Origin: Cyclobacteriaceae bacterium
GTDB taxonomy: Bacteria > Bacteroidota > Bacteroidia > Cytophagales > Cyclobacteriaceae
Direction: 5' to 3'
Assembly: GCA_016787725.1 (NCBI GenBank)
Contig: JAEUTZ010000017.1
Coordinates: forward strand, 1 to 64,000
DNA: 64,000 nt
The notes below the pieces were generated by a model. The model was not told the origin of the DNA. It searched no databases and saw only the letters and a program-made list of their open reading frames with translations. This document shows, one piece after another, positions 32,491 through 41,924 of the stretch; within the stretch, counting starts at the first letter, position 1, and every line of letters starts with the position of its first letter. A program made the position numbers and the translations under genes.

Positions 32491-35400
32491 ATGAAACTCC
32501 GGAAGCGCATCATTCTTATCTTCCTTTTAATACCCGTGGTATTTTTCGGTGTATTAACGGCCGGGGTATATTGGAAGCAAGATGCGATCGTACAGGAATT
32601 GTTGAACACGGCCAACGAAGACTTTAAGGGCGTTTTAGAAATTGAGGACAGCCACATTTCACCCTTCGCCAATTTCCCCTACGTCTCCATCGATCTCGAT
32701 CACCTGAAAGTTTTTGAGGACAAAATGAAGTCAAGCCAACCGTTGGTGGATATCGAGGATGTTTACCTTGGTTTTGATTTGTTTAAGTTGTTGCGGGGCG
32801 AGGTGGAGATACGAGCTATAAAATTGAATCGGGGCACAATTCACCTCATACAACATCCGGATGGATCGTTCAACATCGCCAATGCGCTTTCCACGACCCA
32901 CGAAATCGAGGATGCAGGCGAGGAGTTTCATCTCAACATCCGGTCCCTTCAGGTAACGGATATTGATTTGTTTAAACTCAATGAAGAAAATAACATTTTA
33001 ATAGAAGCCTTTATTGAGGAAGCGAAATCGCGATTTGAGACCAGCCCGCACCATGTTCTGGTAGCGCTGGACAGCCGGTTTCAGATGAATGTAATGCTGG
33101 CTGGAGATACCACGTTTGTCAAGCACAAACATTTCGAGGTTCATACACAGCTCGATTTTTTAGAAGACACCAAGGTGTTGACTATACAACCCTCTGAGTT
33201 GAAATTAGAAAACGCCCTTTTCAGGATGGAAGGAACCATTGATACCGATGATGATATGAATCTGGATCTTCAGTTTCATGGAAATAAACCCAACTTCGAC
33301 TTATTTATGGCGTTTGCTCCTGAAGAGCTTACTCCTGTTTTGGAACGATATGATAATGCCGGAAAGATCTATTTTGATGCTTCCATTAAGGGTAAGTCAA
33401 TCAATGGGAATAATCCGTTGGTTATTGCTGATTTTGGTTGCGAGGATGCTTATTTCAATAACAAGATTTCAAACAAGAAGCTGGATCAACTTTTTTTCAA
33501 AGGCCACTTTACCACCGGAGCCCAGGGAAATGCCTCTACCATGGAGTTTGTTCTGGAGGATTTTTCGGCCCGACCTGAAGCCGGAACATTTACCGGTAAT
33601 CTCCTCGTCAGGAATTTTGATTCCCCTGAAATAGATGTGAAGCTGCGGTCGGAATTTCAACTCGACTTCCTGGCACAGTTTCTCAACATCGATGACTTGC
33701 AGGATTTGAAAGGCTCGGTAGCGCTTACCATGAACTTTCATGACATCATTGATTTGGCGAATCCTGAGAAGAGCATTGAGCGGCTGAATGAATCCTATTT
33801 TACGGAGTTGGATGTAAAGGACTTATCATTTCGCTCACCCGACTTTCATCTACCGGTGCATGATCTTGACATCCGCGCTACCATGGATGGCCATGCGGCT
33901 AACATTGAATATATCACCATGAAAGTGGGTGATTCTGATTTGACCATCCAGGCTAGTATCAGTGACTTACCGGCAATTATTCACCATACTGCGGACCCCG
34001 TTACTGCAACGATGCTGATTAAGTCAACAAAACTCGATATTCATCAGTTAACCCGTGGGGATAGTGTGCGACAACCGGTGGATGAGCTGATTTCCAACCT
34101 GAGTCTTAAATTCAAATTCAACAGTTCGGCCCGGGCTTTTACCGAGTCTCCTAACCTGCCGGTAGGAGAATTCTTCATTGAAGATTTGTACGCTAAACTC
34201 AACCATTATCCGCATACCCTGCACGATTTTCATGCCGATGTTTTTGTTGACAGCCTGGATTTTCGAGTCGTGGATTTTACGGGAATGATTGATAAGAGTG
34301 ATTTCCATTTCACCGGCAGACTTAAGAATTATGATTTGTGGTTTTTAACCGATCCACTGGGAGATACCCGGGTGGAGTTTAATCTAACCTCAAATCTATT
34401 GCAACTGGAGAACCTCTTTTCTTATGGCGGTGAGAATTTCGTGCCGGAGGACTACCGGCATGAGGAATTTAGAGGGCTAAAAGTACATGGCAATGCGGAT
34501 CTTCATTTTAATAAAGGATTACGTTCGATGGATGTTTTTTTGGATCAGGTGGAAGCGCAGATGAAGGTACATCCGTTGCGGTTTGAACAATTCAGCGGAC
34601 GCGTTCATTACGAAGACGATCATCTTCAAATTACAGACTTCAGAGGAAAATTAGGCCGAAGCCAGTTTACCGCTAACCTGAACTATTATTTTGGACCGGA
34701 TTCGATCATTCGTAAACGGGATAATCATTTCTCTATTCGCGCACCCCATCTTGATTTCGATCAACTATTCAATTACAATCCATCCCCGGTTCAAACACCA
34801 CAAGACCATGAAGCCGGATTTAATATTTATGATCTTCCCTTCAGTGATATGACGTTTGATTTTGATGTGAAGCACCTGAACTACCATCGCTATCTGATCG
34901 ATAACTTCTTCGCGAAAGCCCGGACGACCAAGAATCATTATATCCATGTGGACACGTTACACCTGGAAGCGGCCGGTGGGGCCGTAAATTTGCATGGCTA
35001 TTTTAATGGATCCGATTCTAAAAAGATTTATTTCAGTCCGGTGATGAAGCTTCATCAGGTAGACCTGGATAAACTCCTGTTTAAATTTGAGAATTTTGGT
35101 CAGGACCACCTTGTTTCAGAAAACCTGCATGGCAAGCTAAGCGGCACGATTACCGGAAAGGTACATCTGCATGCTGACCTCGTTCCGATTATTGATGATT
35201 CAGAACTCCACATGGAATTTCAAGTAGTGGAGGGAAGGCTGGAGAATTATAGTGCATTGGATGCACTCTCAGACTTTTTTAAGGACAAGAATCTGGATCG
35301 GGTGCGCTTTGATACATTAAGCAATACACTTGATTTAAAGAAGGGAGTCCTTTCCATTCCTGCCATGACGATTAATTCAACCCTGGGTTACATTGAAATC

Positions 35401-35631
35401 TCGGGCAAGCAGGATGCAAACCTCAATATGGAGTATTTTGTACGGGTGCCCTGGAAACTGGTGACCCAGGTGGCCTCACAAAAATTGTTTGGTCCTAAAG
35501 ACGAGAATCCTGATGCCGAAGACGAGATTCAATATCGGGACGAAACCAAGCGCGAACGTTTCATTAACCTGAAAATTTCAGGTACACCCGATGATTATAA
35601 AATCTCCCTGGCAAAGAATAAGGATCAATAG
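32491..35631 (+). CDS. AsmA-family envelope protein
   Basis: A 1046-residue protein with one N-terminal membrane helix (RIILIFLLIPVVFFGVLTAG, residues 6-28) and a long periplasmic region made of repeating beta-strand ribbons. It matches the AsmA/TamB-like group: NTANEDFKGVLEIEDSHISP and PYVSIDLDHLKVFED at the start, and the AsmA-like C-terminal segment NLNMEYFVRVPWKLVTQVAS near residue 990. These bridge-like proteins are thought to move phospholipids between the membranes. It is convergent with the SprB-repeat gene, with six bases between stop codons. Confidence 0.85.
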   Translation: MKLRKRIILIFLLIPVVFFGVLTAGVYWKQDAIVQELLNTANEDFKGVLEIEDSHISPFANFPYVSIDLDHLKVFEDKMKSSQPLVDIEDVYLGFDLFKLLRGEVEIRAIKLNRGTIHLIQHPDGSFNIANALSTTHEIEDAGEEFHLNIRSLQVTDIDLFKLNEENNILIEAFIEEAKSRFETSPHHVLVALDSRFQMNVMLAGDTTFVKHKHFEVHTQLDFLEDTKVLTIQPSELKLENALFRMEGTIDTDDDMNLDLQFHGNKPNFDLFMAFAPEELTPVLERYDNAGKIYFDASIKGKSINGNNPLVIADFGCEDAYFNNKISNKKLDQLFFKGHFTTGAQGNASTMEFVLEDFSARPEAGTFTGNLLVRNFDSPEIDVKLRSEFQLDFLAQFLNIDDLQDLKGSVALTMNFHDIIDLANPEKSIERLNESYFTELDVKDLSFRSPDFHLPVHDLDIRATMDGHAANIEYITMKVGDSDLTIQASISDLPAIIHHTADPVTATMLIKSTKLDIHQLTRGDSVRQPVDELISNLSLKFKFNSSARAFTESPNLPVGEFFIEDLYAKLNHYPHTLHDFHADVFVDSLDFRVVDFTGMIDKSDFHFTGRLKNYDLWFLTDPLGDTRVEFNLTSNLLQLENLFSYGGENFVPEDYRHEEFRGLKVHGNADLHFNKGLRSMDVFLDQVEAQMKVHPLRFEQFSGRVHYEDDHLQITDFRGKLGRSQFTANLNYYFGPDSIIRKRDNHFSIRAPHLDFDQLFNYNPSPVQTPQDHEAGFNIYDLPFSDMTFDFDVKHLNYHRYLIDNFFAKARTTKNHYIHVDTLHLEAAGGAVNLHGYFNGSDSKKIYFSPVMKLHQVDLDKLLFKFENFGQDHLVSENLHGKLSGTITGKVHLHADLVPIIDDSELHMEFQVVEGRLENYSALDALSDFFKDKNLDRVRFDTLSNTLDLKKGVLSIPAMTINSTLGYIEISGKQDANLNMEYFVRVPWKLVTQVASQKLFGPKDENPDAEDEIQYRDETKRERFINLKISGTPDDYKISLAKNKDQ

Positions 35632-35637
35632 CGATTA

Positions 35638-38478
35638 TCACCGCTTTAATACTTTACCAAGCAGAGCATGGCCAGTGCTTCGATAGCGATAATAGTACAT
35701 CCGGTCTTCGGCATGCGTAGGTCGCCACTCAGCTGTATAGGAAGCGCCTTTCCGTACATTTCCCTGAAACACTTCACTTACGGAATTCGTATAGGGATCG
35801 ATGATTTCAAGAACTACATAATCATCCGCATCAGCAGTCCAGGTAAACTTTAATTCACGGTGGAAGGGATTCGGATAAACATCCATCTTGCACTCCACAG
35901 CCTCCTCTGACTTTTCGTAAGTGATACATTGACCTGCCTTGTAGGCAACTTTCCAATCGAAGTCACAGGTTTCGCAGATGGTGAAGGTGACAGTGAAAGA
36001 CGCTTCTTGCTTACCAAAATCCTGTATGTCGTCTACTTTTAGTCCCCTTAATCCGGTGGTCGGGTCCTTTCCAATCACCATCTTCCAGTTTTCACTGTTC
36101 GAATAGTCATCGATCTTACCGCAAGGTATGGCGAGGGTCCAATGCGAGAGGTCGTACCGGCACGTTCCATCCGCACTCACGGTGGCTTCGTACGTTTTAC
36201 AATCACCAGCTTCGCCAAGCAATCGAATCGAGGTGTCAAAACAATCACGGCAATCCTTATCATGATCATCATCCCCGTCATCGTCATCGTCTCCGTCATC
36301 GTCTTCATCATCGTCTTCATCATCGTCTCCGTCATCGTCTTCATCATCGTCTTCGTCATCGTCTCCGTCATCGTCTCCGTCATCGCCCCCGGAATTATCG
36401 GCAATACAGGTGGCAATCGTATAGGTGCAGGTTTGGCTGCAACTGCCGTTTACAATCGTCAATGTAAATGTGGCGGAAGTACCTGCAGCCCCACTGGTGA
36501 AAGTAATTCCATTGGTATTGGCTCCGTCCGTGATCATCCATGAGTTATCCGGACTCTGGACATTCCATTGATAAGAATCTCCGACAGTGGTTGTTGTTAA
36601 GGATAAACCACTAGTTCCGCAGCGTACATTGGTTTCCAATGGAGTGATTAAACATGTCCAAGAATTCGATTCTACGATAACTTCCGTTTCGAGAGTGCAG
36701 CCATTCGCATCGGTAATTACAACGGAATAGCTCCCAGCCTGAAGATTTGTAAGATCCTGTCCAGTTGCCCCGGTTGACCATCGGTAGGTAAAGGGCTGAG
36801 TGCCACCAATCACAGTTAAATCGATGCTAAAGGAATCATCATTACCGCAGTTTATTTGTTGAACAACGGTAGATGCCTGAAGAGCAAGTGGTGATGAAAT
36901 GATGTACGCAAATGCCTTTGAACAACCCGTGTCATCCGTAATGGTAACCGTATACGTTCCGGCTGGCAGGTCGGTAATCGAATTGCTGGTTGATCCGGTT
37001 GACCAGGCGTAGGTATAAGGAGCAACTCCGGTCGTTGGCGTTATCGTAATGGATCCCGTACTTACTCCATGGCATGCGGGCTGTACAATCTGCGCGCTGA
37101 CAAAGAGCGTCTTTTTTGGTACGTTGATAGTTGCGCTGCGGGTGCAACCTTGCCCGTCAGTAATTGTGACTGTATACGATCCGTTCGTTAAGCTTTCAAG
37201 GTCTTCCGTAGTTGCACCATTGCTCCAGGCATAAGTGTAAGGCGCTTCTCCACCCAACACGTTCAATTCAATTTTACCTGTGCCATCGTCATTGCAACTG
37301 GTAGGGGTTACCGTTGATTGAATAACGAGTGTATTGTTTTCCCGAACATTAAACGTATTGGAAAGCGAGCAGCCGTTTCCATCGGTAACGGTAACCAGGT
37401 ACACACCCGCCCCAATCGATTGAAGATCTTCCGTTGTTTGACCATTATTCCAAAGGTAGGTGTAAGGCTCAACACCACCTGCAACGGTAATATCCAGCGC
37501 GCCATTGGCTTGCGTACAAGCAGGTTGGGCTATTGTGACTCCAATAGAAAGTTGTACTGAATTGACCAGTGTAAAAGTTTTGGTTTGACTGCATTGTCTG
37601 GCATCCTGAATGGTAACCATGTAAGTACCTGCCTGAAGCTCGCTTGCATTTTGAGTAGTCGCTCCCGTATTCCACAAATACGTATAAGGCGCAGTACCTC
37701 CACTGACGGTTAATTCAATGGAGCCTGTTGAGGAACCGATGCAAAGCGGTTGCGCAAGGGTGCCATCAATCAAAATCTCTGCAGGTTGCTGGAGTGTTTC
37801 TTCCAAAACGATTTCGTTGTCATCGGCATCGCGAATGGTAACGGAATAATCGCCCGCGGTTATATTGGTAATGGCAGCAGTGGTTTGACCTGTAGACCAG
37901 GCGTAGGTGATCGGTTCAGTTCCGGATTCAACGATCACTGATAGGGCTCCATCACTAGCATTGAAGCAGGATGGATTCTTCTTTTGAAGGGAGGCTTTGA
38001 GCGTGGAACAGAGAATGGAGACAACTTCATAGTCAATACAGGTTGCAGCTTTATACGCCACTTTCGGTTGCCAGCACCCAAGGGCATCGGCACAAGCTTG
38101 ATTAGGGCAATGCGTAAATGAAACTGTGAAACTATCCGTTGCTTCTTTCCCGCAATTTGAGATGTCATCAATCTTGAAGCCTGTTAATCCGGTTTTAGGA
38201 TCTTTCCCAAAAACTTGTTTCCAGTTTTGTGAGTTAGTCAGGTTCTTGATTTCACCACAGGGTACTTCCACGGTATAATGGGATAGATCGTACCGACAGG
38301 TTCCATCATTGGAAATCTTCAGTGTATACTCGGTGCATCCGTTGACATTTTTTTCTGCTTTCAATACCTCGGTTTTGAAACAGTTGCCGGCACAATTATT
38401 TCCATCGGCAACTACCGGGATGTAAGAACCGAGTAAGGCCAACACAAATAATGACAATGTGGGTAGACATTTTTTCAT
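35638..38478 (-). CDS. SprB-repeat surface protein secreted by the type IX system
   Basis: A 946-residue secreted protein. After the signal peptide (MKKCLPTLSLFVLALLGSYI) comes a ~120-residue cysteine-containing domain (TCRYDLSHYTVEVPCGEIKN), then six or seven ~75-residue SprB repeats (pattern GGxxPYTYxWSNGxTTxDLxxLxxGxYxVTITD), an acidic linker of nearly 50 Asp/Glu/Gly residues, a second copy of the N-terminal domain (TCRYDLSHWTLAIPCGKIDD), and a C-terminal sorting domain starting MDVYPNPF. SprB-type repeats occur in gliding-motility adhesins. The duplicated domain flanking the repeats is unusual. It is convergent with the AsmA gene. Confidence 0.87.
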   Translation of the reverse strand: MKKCLPTLSLFVLALLGSYIPVVADGNNCAGNCFKTEVLKAEKNVNGCTEYTLKISNDGTCRYDLSHYTVEVPCGEIKNLTNSQNWKQVFGKDPKTGLTGFKIDDISNCGKEATDSFTVSFTHCPNQACADALGCWQPKVAYKAATCIDYEVVSILCSTLKASLQKKNPSCFNASDGALSVIVESGTEPITYAWSTGQTTAAITNITAGDYSVTIRDADDNEIVLEETLQQPAEILIDGTLAQPLCIGSSTGSIELTVSGGTAPYTYLWNTGATTQNASELQAGTYMVTIQDARQCSQTKTFTLVNSVQLSIGVTIAQPACTQANGALDITVAGGVEPYTYLWNNGQTTEDLQSIGAGVYLVTVTDGNGCSLSNTFNVRENNTLVIQSTVTPTSCNDDGTGKIELNVLGGEAPYTYAWSNGATTEDLESLTNGSYTVTITDGQGCTRSATINVPKKTLFVSAQIVQPACHGVSTGSITITPTTGVAPYTYAWSTGSTSNSITDLPAGTYTVTITDDTGCSKAFAYIISSPLALQASTVVQQINCGNDDSFSIDLTVIGGTQPFTYRWSTGATGQDLTNLQAGSYSVVITDANGCTLETEVIVESNSWTCLITPLETNVRCGTSGLSLTTTTVGDSYQWNVQSPDNSWMITDGANTNGITFTSGAAGTSATFTLTIVNGSCSQTCTYTIATCIADNSGGDDGDDDGDDDEDDDEDDDGDDDEDDDEDDDGDDDDDGDDDHDKDCRDCFDTSIRLLGEAGDCKTYEATVSADGTCRYDLSHWTLAIPCGKIDDYSNSENWKMVIGKDPTTGLRGLKVDDIQDFGKQEASFTVTFTICETCDFDWKVAYKAGQCITYEKSEEAVECKMDVYPNPFHRELKFTWTADADDYVVLEIIDPYTNSVSEVFQGNVRKGASYTAEWRPTHAEDRMYYYRYRSTGHALLGKVLKR
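36262..36393 (-). repeat. Low-complexity Asp-rich tract in the SprB-repeat gene
   Basis: Simple-sequence DNA on the plus strand (repeated TCATCG and TCGTCT units) encodes the protein's GDDDGDDDEDDDEDDDGDDD run. Such tracts can expand or contract by replication slippage, and the acidic linker is likely to bind calcium. It lies between the SprB repeats and the second copy of the N-terminal domain. Confidence 0.85.
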
Positions 38479-38740
38479 AGATGATCGTATCGCTTGTGTA
38501 TAGATACACTACCGCGGAGGGAATGGAGTTTGATTTGACACGATTGGATGCAAGCTCCGGTGAAATTCAATTATCAGTCGGTAGATTGAAAATCAGAGGG
38601 GTTACTGTAAAATGATGCGCGCTTGGTAATCATGAACCCCACCGTTGCTCATCGTTCCAGTTGACTGTTGGTCTGCGTTTTCGGCTACTTGGACTGGAAG
38701 AGATTTATAAATCAAATATAAATTCAATATTGTACTGACA

Positions 38741-40471
38741 ATGAGCGAATTGAAGTTAAATTTTGAACTGCCACTTAAGTATCTTAAGGATATTAAAATT
38801 GTTACCGTGGCCGGGCTCTATTTTGGTGCTGCCTGGGTGGGTTATTTCCTGGCTTTTCCGGCTTCCATTGCACTGCCGGTTTGGCCTGCCTCCGGTGTTG
38901 CGTTTGCATTGATCATTCTTCTTGGCCGAGAGGCGTGGCCGGGCATAACCTTGGGTGCATTATTGGCCAACTTGCTCGCCTATTGGAATCATGCAGACGT
39001 TTCACAAACCACCTTAATTCTTGTTTCCACCTTTATTGCAATCGGTCAAACGATCGAACTGTTAATGGGCAATTGGCTGATTAAACGCTGGATAAAGGAT
39101 TACTATCCATTCCGAAGAACAATGGATTCGTTTCGCTTTTTATTTGTTGTATTGGCGATTAGTCTCGTGGGCTCCTGGATCAGTACAGTTAGTTTATATT
39201 GGAATGGTATTCTTTCAACAGGGGTAGTATCCATCACGGCCTGGCGCAGTTGGGCCAGTGATGTGGTGGGCATACTTTTGTTTACGCCTCTGATTTTATC
39301 TTTCTCTCAACTGCGCAAGTCGCGGATCCAGGGCATTAACCTCATGGAAGGTACGGTCTTTGTCTTGGTTTTGGTAAGTATTTACACCCTGATTCAGGGC
39401 GGTTATTATAATGCCACCGTCATTGATTCCTTGCCTTTCTTGTTTATTCCACTTCTGCTTTGGTTGGCGTTTCGATTTAATTTGTCGGCTGCCATGGTGT
39501 TGACCATGACCGCTTCCCTGGTGGCTGTTTATTTTACCAGCCGCCAACAAGGTCCGTTTATTCAGGCCGATGTTCACCACTCCATGTTGCTGTTACAGAT
39601 CTTCATTTCGGTAGTGAGTGTATCCACCATTATACTTTCGGCAACCGTTTCAGAACGCGCTGCTGCTCAGGAAGAATTGAAACGCTTCAATCACAATCTG
39701 GAATTCTTGGTGAGAGAACGAACGCATGCGCTTAAAGAAGAAATTGAAACCCGGAAGAATACCGAAGGTAAACTCATCCAAACCAACCAGGAGTTAAGCA
39801 AACGCAATACGGAATTGGATAATTTCGTGTACAGTGTTTCCCATGATCTGCGCGCACCCATTGCTTCGGTATTAGGCTTGATCAACCTGGCCCGAAAGGA
39901 CAAAGTGCCGGCCATGAAGGATGTTTACCTGGAGAAGATCTACCACAGTGCCTTACAGCAAGACAATTTTATCCGAGAGATTTTGGATCAATCTCGTAAC
40001 TCAAGGTTGGAAGTAAAGAAAGATGAAATTCAATTTGAATCGTTGATTGATGAAACCTTCAATCAATTAAAGTTTGCTACGGCCACCGGTACCGCAGTTG
40101 AAAAAATAGTGATTGTTAAGCAACCACAGACTTTCTATAGCGATCGGTGGCGATTGAAAGTCATACTCAACAATATTATATCCAATGCCATCCGGTATCG
40201 CAATGGCCACGATCCGGTCATTAAAGTGAATGTAGTGATCAACGATCACAAAGCGGTGGTTGAAATTGAAGACAATGGCCGAGGCATTCCTAAAGAACAT
40301 TTACATAAAGTTTGCCAAATGTTCTATCGGGCCACCGATGACGGTGCCGGCTCGGGGTTGGGCTTGTACATCGTAAAGGAAACCATGGACAAACTGCATG
40401 GAATGATTGACATCGAGTCTGAAGTGGGTAAAGGCACCAAGGTAAAATTGGAAATTCCCGAATTACATTAA
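38741..40471 (+). CDS. MASE1-domain sensor histidine kinase
   Basis: A 576-residue membrane-bound kinase. Residues ~15-300 form the MASE1 sensor of about eight helices (ALPVWPASGVAFALIILLGR), followed by a coiled-coil (EELKRFNHNLEFLVRERTHA), the dimerisation-phosphoacceptor domain with SVSHDLRAP (His368), and the ATPase domain with N-box NNIISNAIRYRNG, G1 EDNGRGIPKEH and GSGLGLYIVKE. It would sense an unknown signal and phosphorylate a response regulator, none of which is adjacent. The 262-base region before it has no obvious promoter. It is divergent from the SprB-repeat gene. Confidence 0.9.
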   Translation: MSELKLNFELPLKYLKDIKIVTVAGLYFGAAWVGYFLAFPASIALPVWPASGVAFALIILLGREAWPGITLGALLANLLAYWNHADVSQTTLILVSTFIAIGQTIELLMGNWLIKRWIKDYYPFRRTMDSFRFLFVVLAISLVGSWISTVSLYWNGILSTGVVSITAWRSWASDVVGILLFTPLILSFSQLRKSRIQGINLMEGTVFVLVLVSIYTLIQGGYYNATVIDSLPFLFIPLLLWLAFRFNLSAAMVLTMTASLVAVYFTSRQQGPFIQADVHHSMLLLQIFISVVSVSTIILSATVSERAAAQEELKRFNHNLEFLVRERTHALKEEIETRKNTEGKLIQTNQELSKRNTELDNFVYSVSHDLRAPIASVLGLINLARKDKVPAMKDVYLEKIYHSALQQDNFIREILDQSRNSRLEVKKDEIQFESLIDETFNQLKFATATGTAVEKIVIVKQPQTFYSDRWRLKVILNNIISNAIRYRNGHDPVIKVNVVINDHKAVVEIEDNGRGIPKEHLHKVCQMFYRATDDGAGSGLGLYIVKETMDKLHGMIDIESEVGKGTKVKLEIPELH

Positions 40472-40494
40472 CCTGACAATGCAGGTTCGATCAT

Positions 40495-40502
40495 TATCTT
40501 TG
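40495..40502 (+). promoter_or_regulatory. -7 promoter element for pdxH
   Basis: TATCTTTG is a perfect match to TAnnTTTG and ends 17 bases before the ATG of pdxH, a typical short-leader arrangement. A TTTG at the -33 spacing is not present, so the assignment is from the -7 element only. Confidence 0.55.
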
Positions 40503-40519
40503 GGCACATTCTTGCCCGC

Positions 40520-41185
40520 ATGAATCCCTTCAAAAAAAAATCGTTACGGCAGCTGGTTGCCAATTTCAGGAACGAGTATCTGGTTCATGGAATTGATGAA
40601 AGTACCTTAAAGGATAATCCAATTGATCAGTTTGAAGTCTGGTTTCAGGAAGCTGTAAAGAGCAAGGTACCGGAGCCCAATGCCATGCACCTGGCGACCG
40701 CCACACGCGATGGAAAACCATCCGGTCGGGTAATGCTATTGAAGGGCTTTGACGATTCGGGCTTCGTATTCTATACAAATTATGAAAGCAGAAAGGGGGA
40801 GGAGTTAGCAAGCAATAGCCAGGCAGCCATAACCTTTCTTTGGTTGGAGTTGTTTCGCCAGGTTCGAATTGAAGGTACGGTTACGAAGGTATCGGAGACG
40901 GAGTCCAACACCTATTTTCACAGCCGCCCTCGTACCAGTCAGTTGGGGGCACTGGTTTCCAGGCAAAGCAAACCCCTTTCCAGTCGTAAAGAGCTCGAGG
41001 CTCATTTTGCTGCGGCTGAGAAAGAATATTCCGGGAAAGAAATTCCAAGGCCCGAAGGCTGGGGTGGATTTTGTTTAAAGCCGGTAATGGTTGAGTTCTG
41101 GCAAGGACGTGCCAGCCGCTTGCACGACCGGATTGTTTACAGCCTGCAACAAGAGACCTGGATCAAGCAACGACTTTTTCCTTAA
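40520..41185 (+). CDS. pdxH: Pyridoxamine 5'-phosphate oxidase
   Basis: A 221-residue FMN enzyme that oxidises pyridoxine or pyridoxamine 5'-phosphate to pyridoxal 5'-phosphate, the last salvage step for PLP. The conserved blocks are all visible: PNAMHLATATRDGKPSGRVM, KGFDDSGFVFYTNYESRKG, RQVRIEGTVTKVSETESNTY, and the C-terminal WQGRASRLHDRIVY with the FMN- and PLP-contacting residues and the final RLFP. The length is normal. It supplies the cofactor of the PLP aminotransferases elsewhere in the window. Confidence 0.97.
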   Translation: MNPFKKKSLRQLVANFRNEYLVHGIDESTLKDNPIDQFEVWFQEAVKSKVPEPNAMHLATATRDGKPSGRVMLLKGFDDSGFVFYTNYESRKGEELASNSQAAITFLWLELFRQVRIEGTVTKVSETESNTYFHSRPRTSQLGALVSRQSKPLSSRKELEAHFAAAEKEYSGKEIPRPEGWGGFCLKPVMVEFWQGRASRLHDRIVYSLQQETWIKQRLFP

Positions 41186-41258
41186 ATGTGCTCCCGTACC
41201 TGGTAGTATTTTTGCGGGTATTCGAAAATCCTCTCCGGAAATTACCCGACCTTCCATC

Positions 41259-41924
41259 ATGGTTAATCGGATTATGTACATGGGATTCCTTTTCGGTTTA
41301 CTGTTCCTTACCTGCTGCGAGGGAAGTTCGAATGAGATTCAGCTCCTTCCGGAATTTGCTCCGACTGTTGAACGAGCATGCAACCCTGCTCCGCGAAAGA
41401 TTCTTTTTGTTGGCAACAGCCTGACGTTCACGAACGATCTTCCCTTGATGGTAGAGAAGCGTGCTTCCGCCTGGGGCATTCCGATTGGTACGGATATGTT
41501 GGCATTCCCCAACTATGCATTAGAAGATCATTGGTTTGATGGTGAAATGGAAAAGCTGATACGCACTTGCAGATATGAATTTGTGATCGTGCAACAAGGT
41601 CCTTCCAGCCAGGGGGATGGATTGGAGATGCTCTTGAATTATGGAAGTAAGATCAAAAACCTTTGTGACCAATATGATACGAAATTGGTATTCTTTATGG
41701 TGTGGCCAGCCAAAATCAACTACCACACTTTTCCAGGCGTAATCCGTAACTATACCGAAGCAGCCGGTACTACTTCTTCACTTCTGTGTCCTGTCGGAAA
41801 AGCATGGAAGCAACATATGGACGCTACCGGTGACTTCTCCTATTATGGCCCGGATGGATTTCATCCTTCCATCAAAGGCAGTGAACTCGCAGCCCGGATG
41901 TTGGTGGAAACGATGTATCCGTAG
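41259..41924 (+). CDS. SGNH/GDSL-family lipoprotein hydrolase
   Basis: A 221-residue protein from the ATG at 41259, which follows the pdxH stop; the upstream frame overlaps pdxH and is not used. The signal sequence ends LTCC, so it is likely a lipoprotein. Block I is ILFVGNSLTF (GDSL-type serine in GNSLT), block V is YGPDGFHPSIKGSELAA with the catalytic Asp-x-x-His, and VIVQQGPSSQGDG provides the other oxyanion residue. SGNH enzymes hydrolyse esters, often acetyl groups on sugars. The substrate is unknown. It abuts the convergent DUF3137 gene with no spacer. Confidence 0.87.
   Translation: MVNRIMYMGFLFGLLFLTCCEGSSNEIQLLPEFAPTVERACNPAPRKILFVGNSLTFTNDLPLMVEKRASAWGIPIGTDMLAFPNYALEDHWFDGEMEKLIRTCRYEFVIVQQGPSSQGDGLEMLLNYGSKIKNLCDQYDTKLVFFMVWPAKINYHTFPGVIRNYTEAAGTTSSLLCPVGKAWKQHMDATGDFSYYGPDGFHPSIKGSELAARMLVETMYP

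Noticed and set aside
36262-36393. Short, regular repeats that could suggest a CRISPR-like or regulatory array
   Set aside because: They are codons of the Asp-rich linker in the SprB-repeat protein; the unit is 6 bases with no spacers.
41091-41258. N-terminal extension of the SGNH hydrolase into pdxH
   Set aside because: The extension overlaps pdxH and lacks a signal peptide; the ATG at 41259 gives a lipoprotein signal directly.
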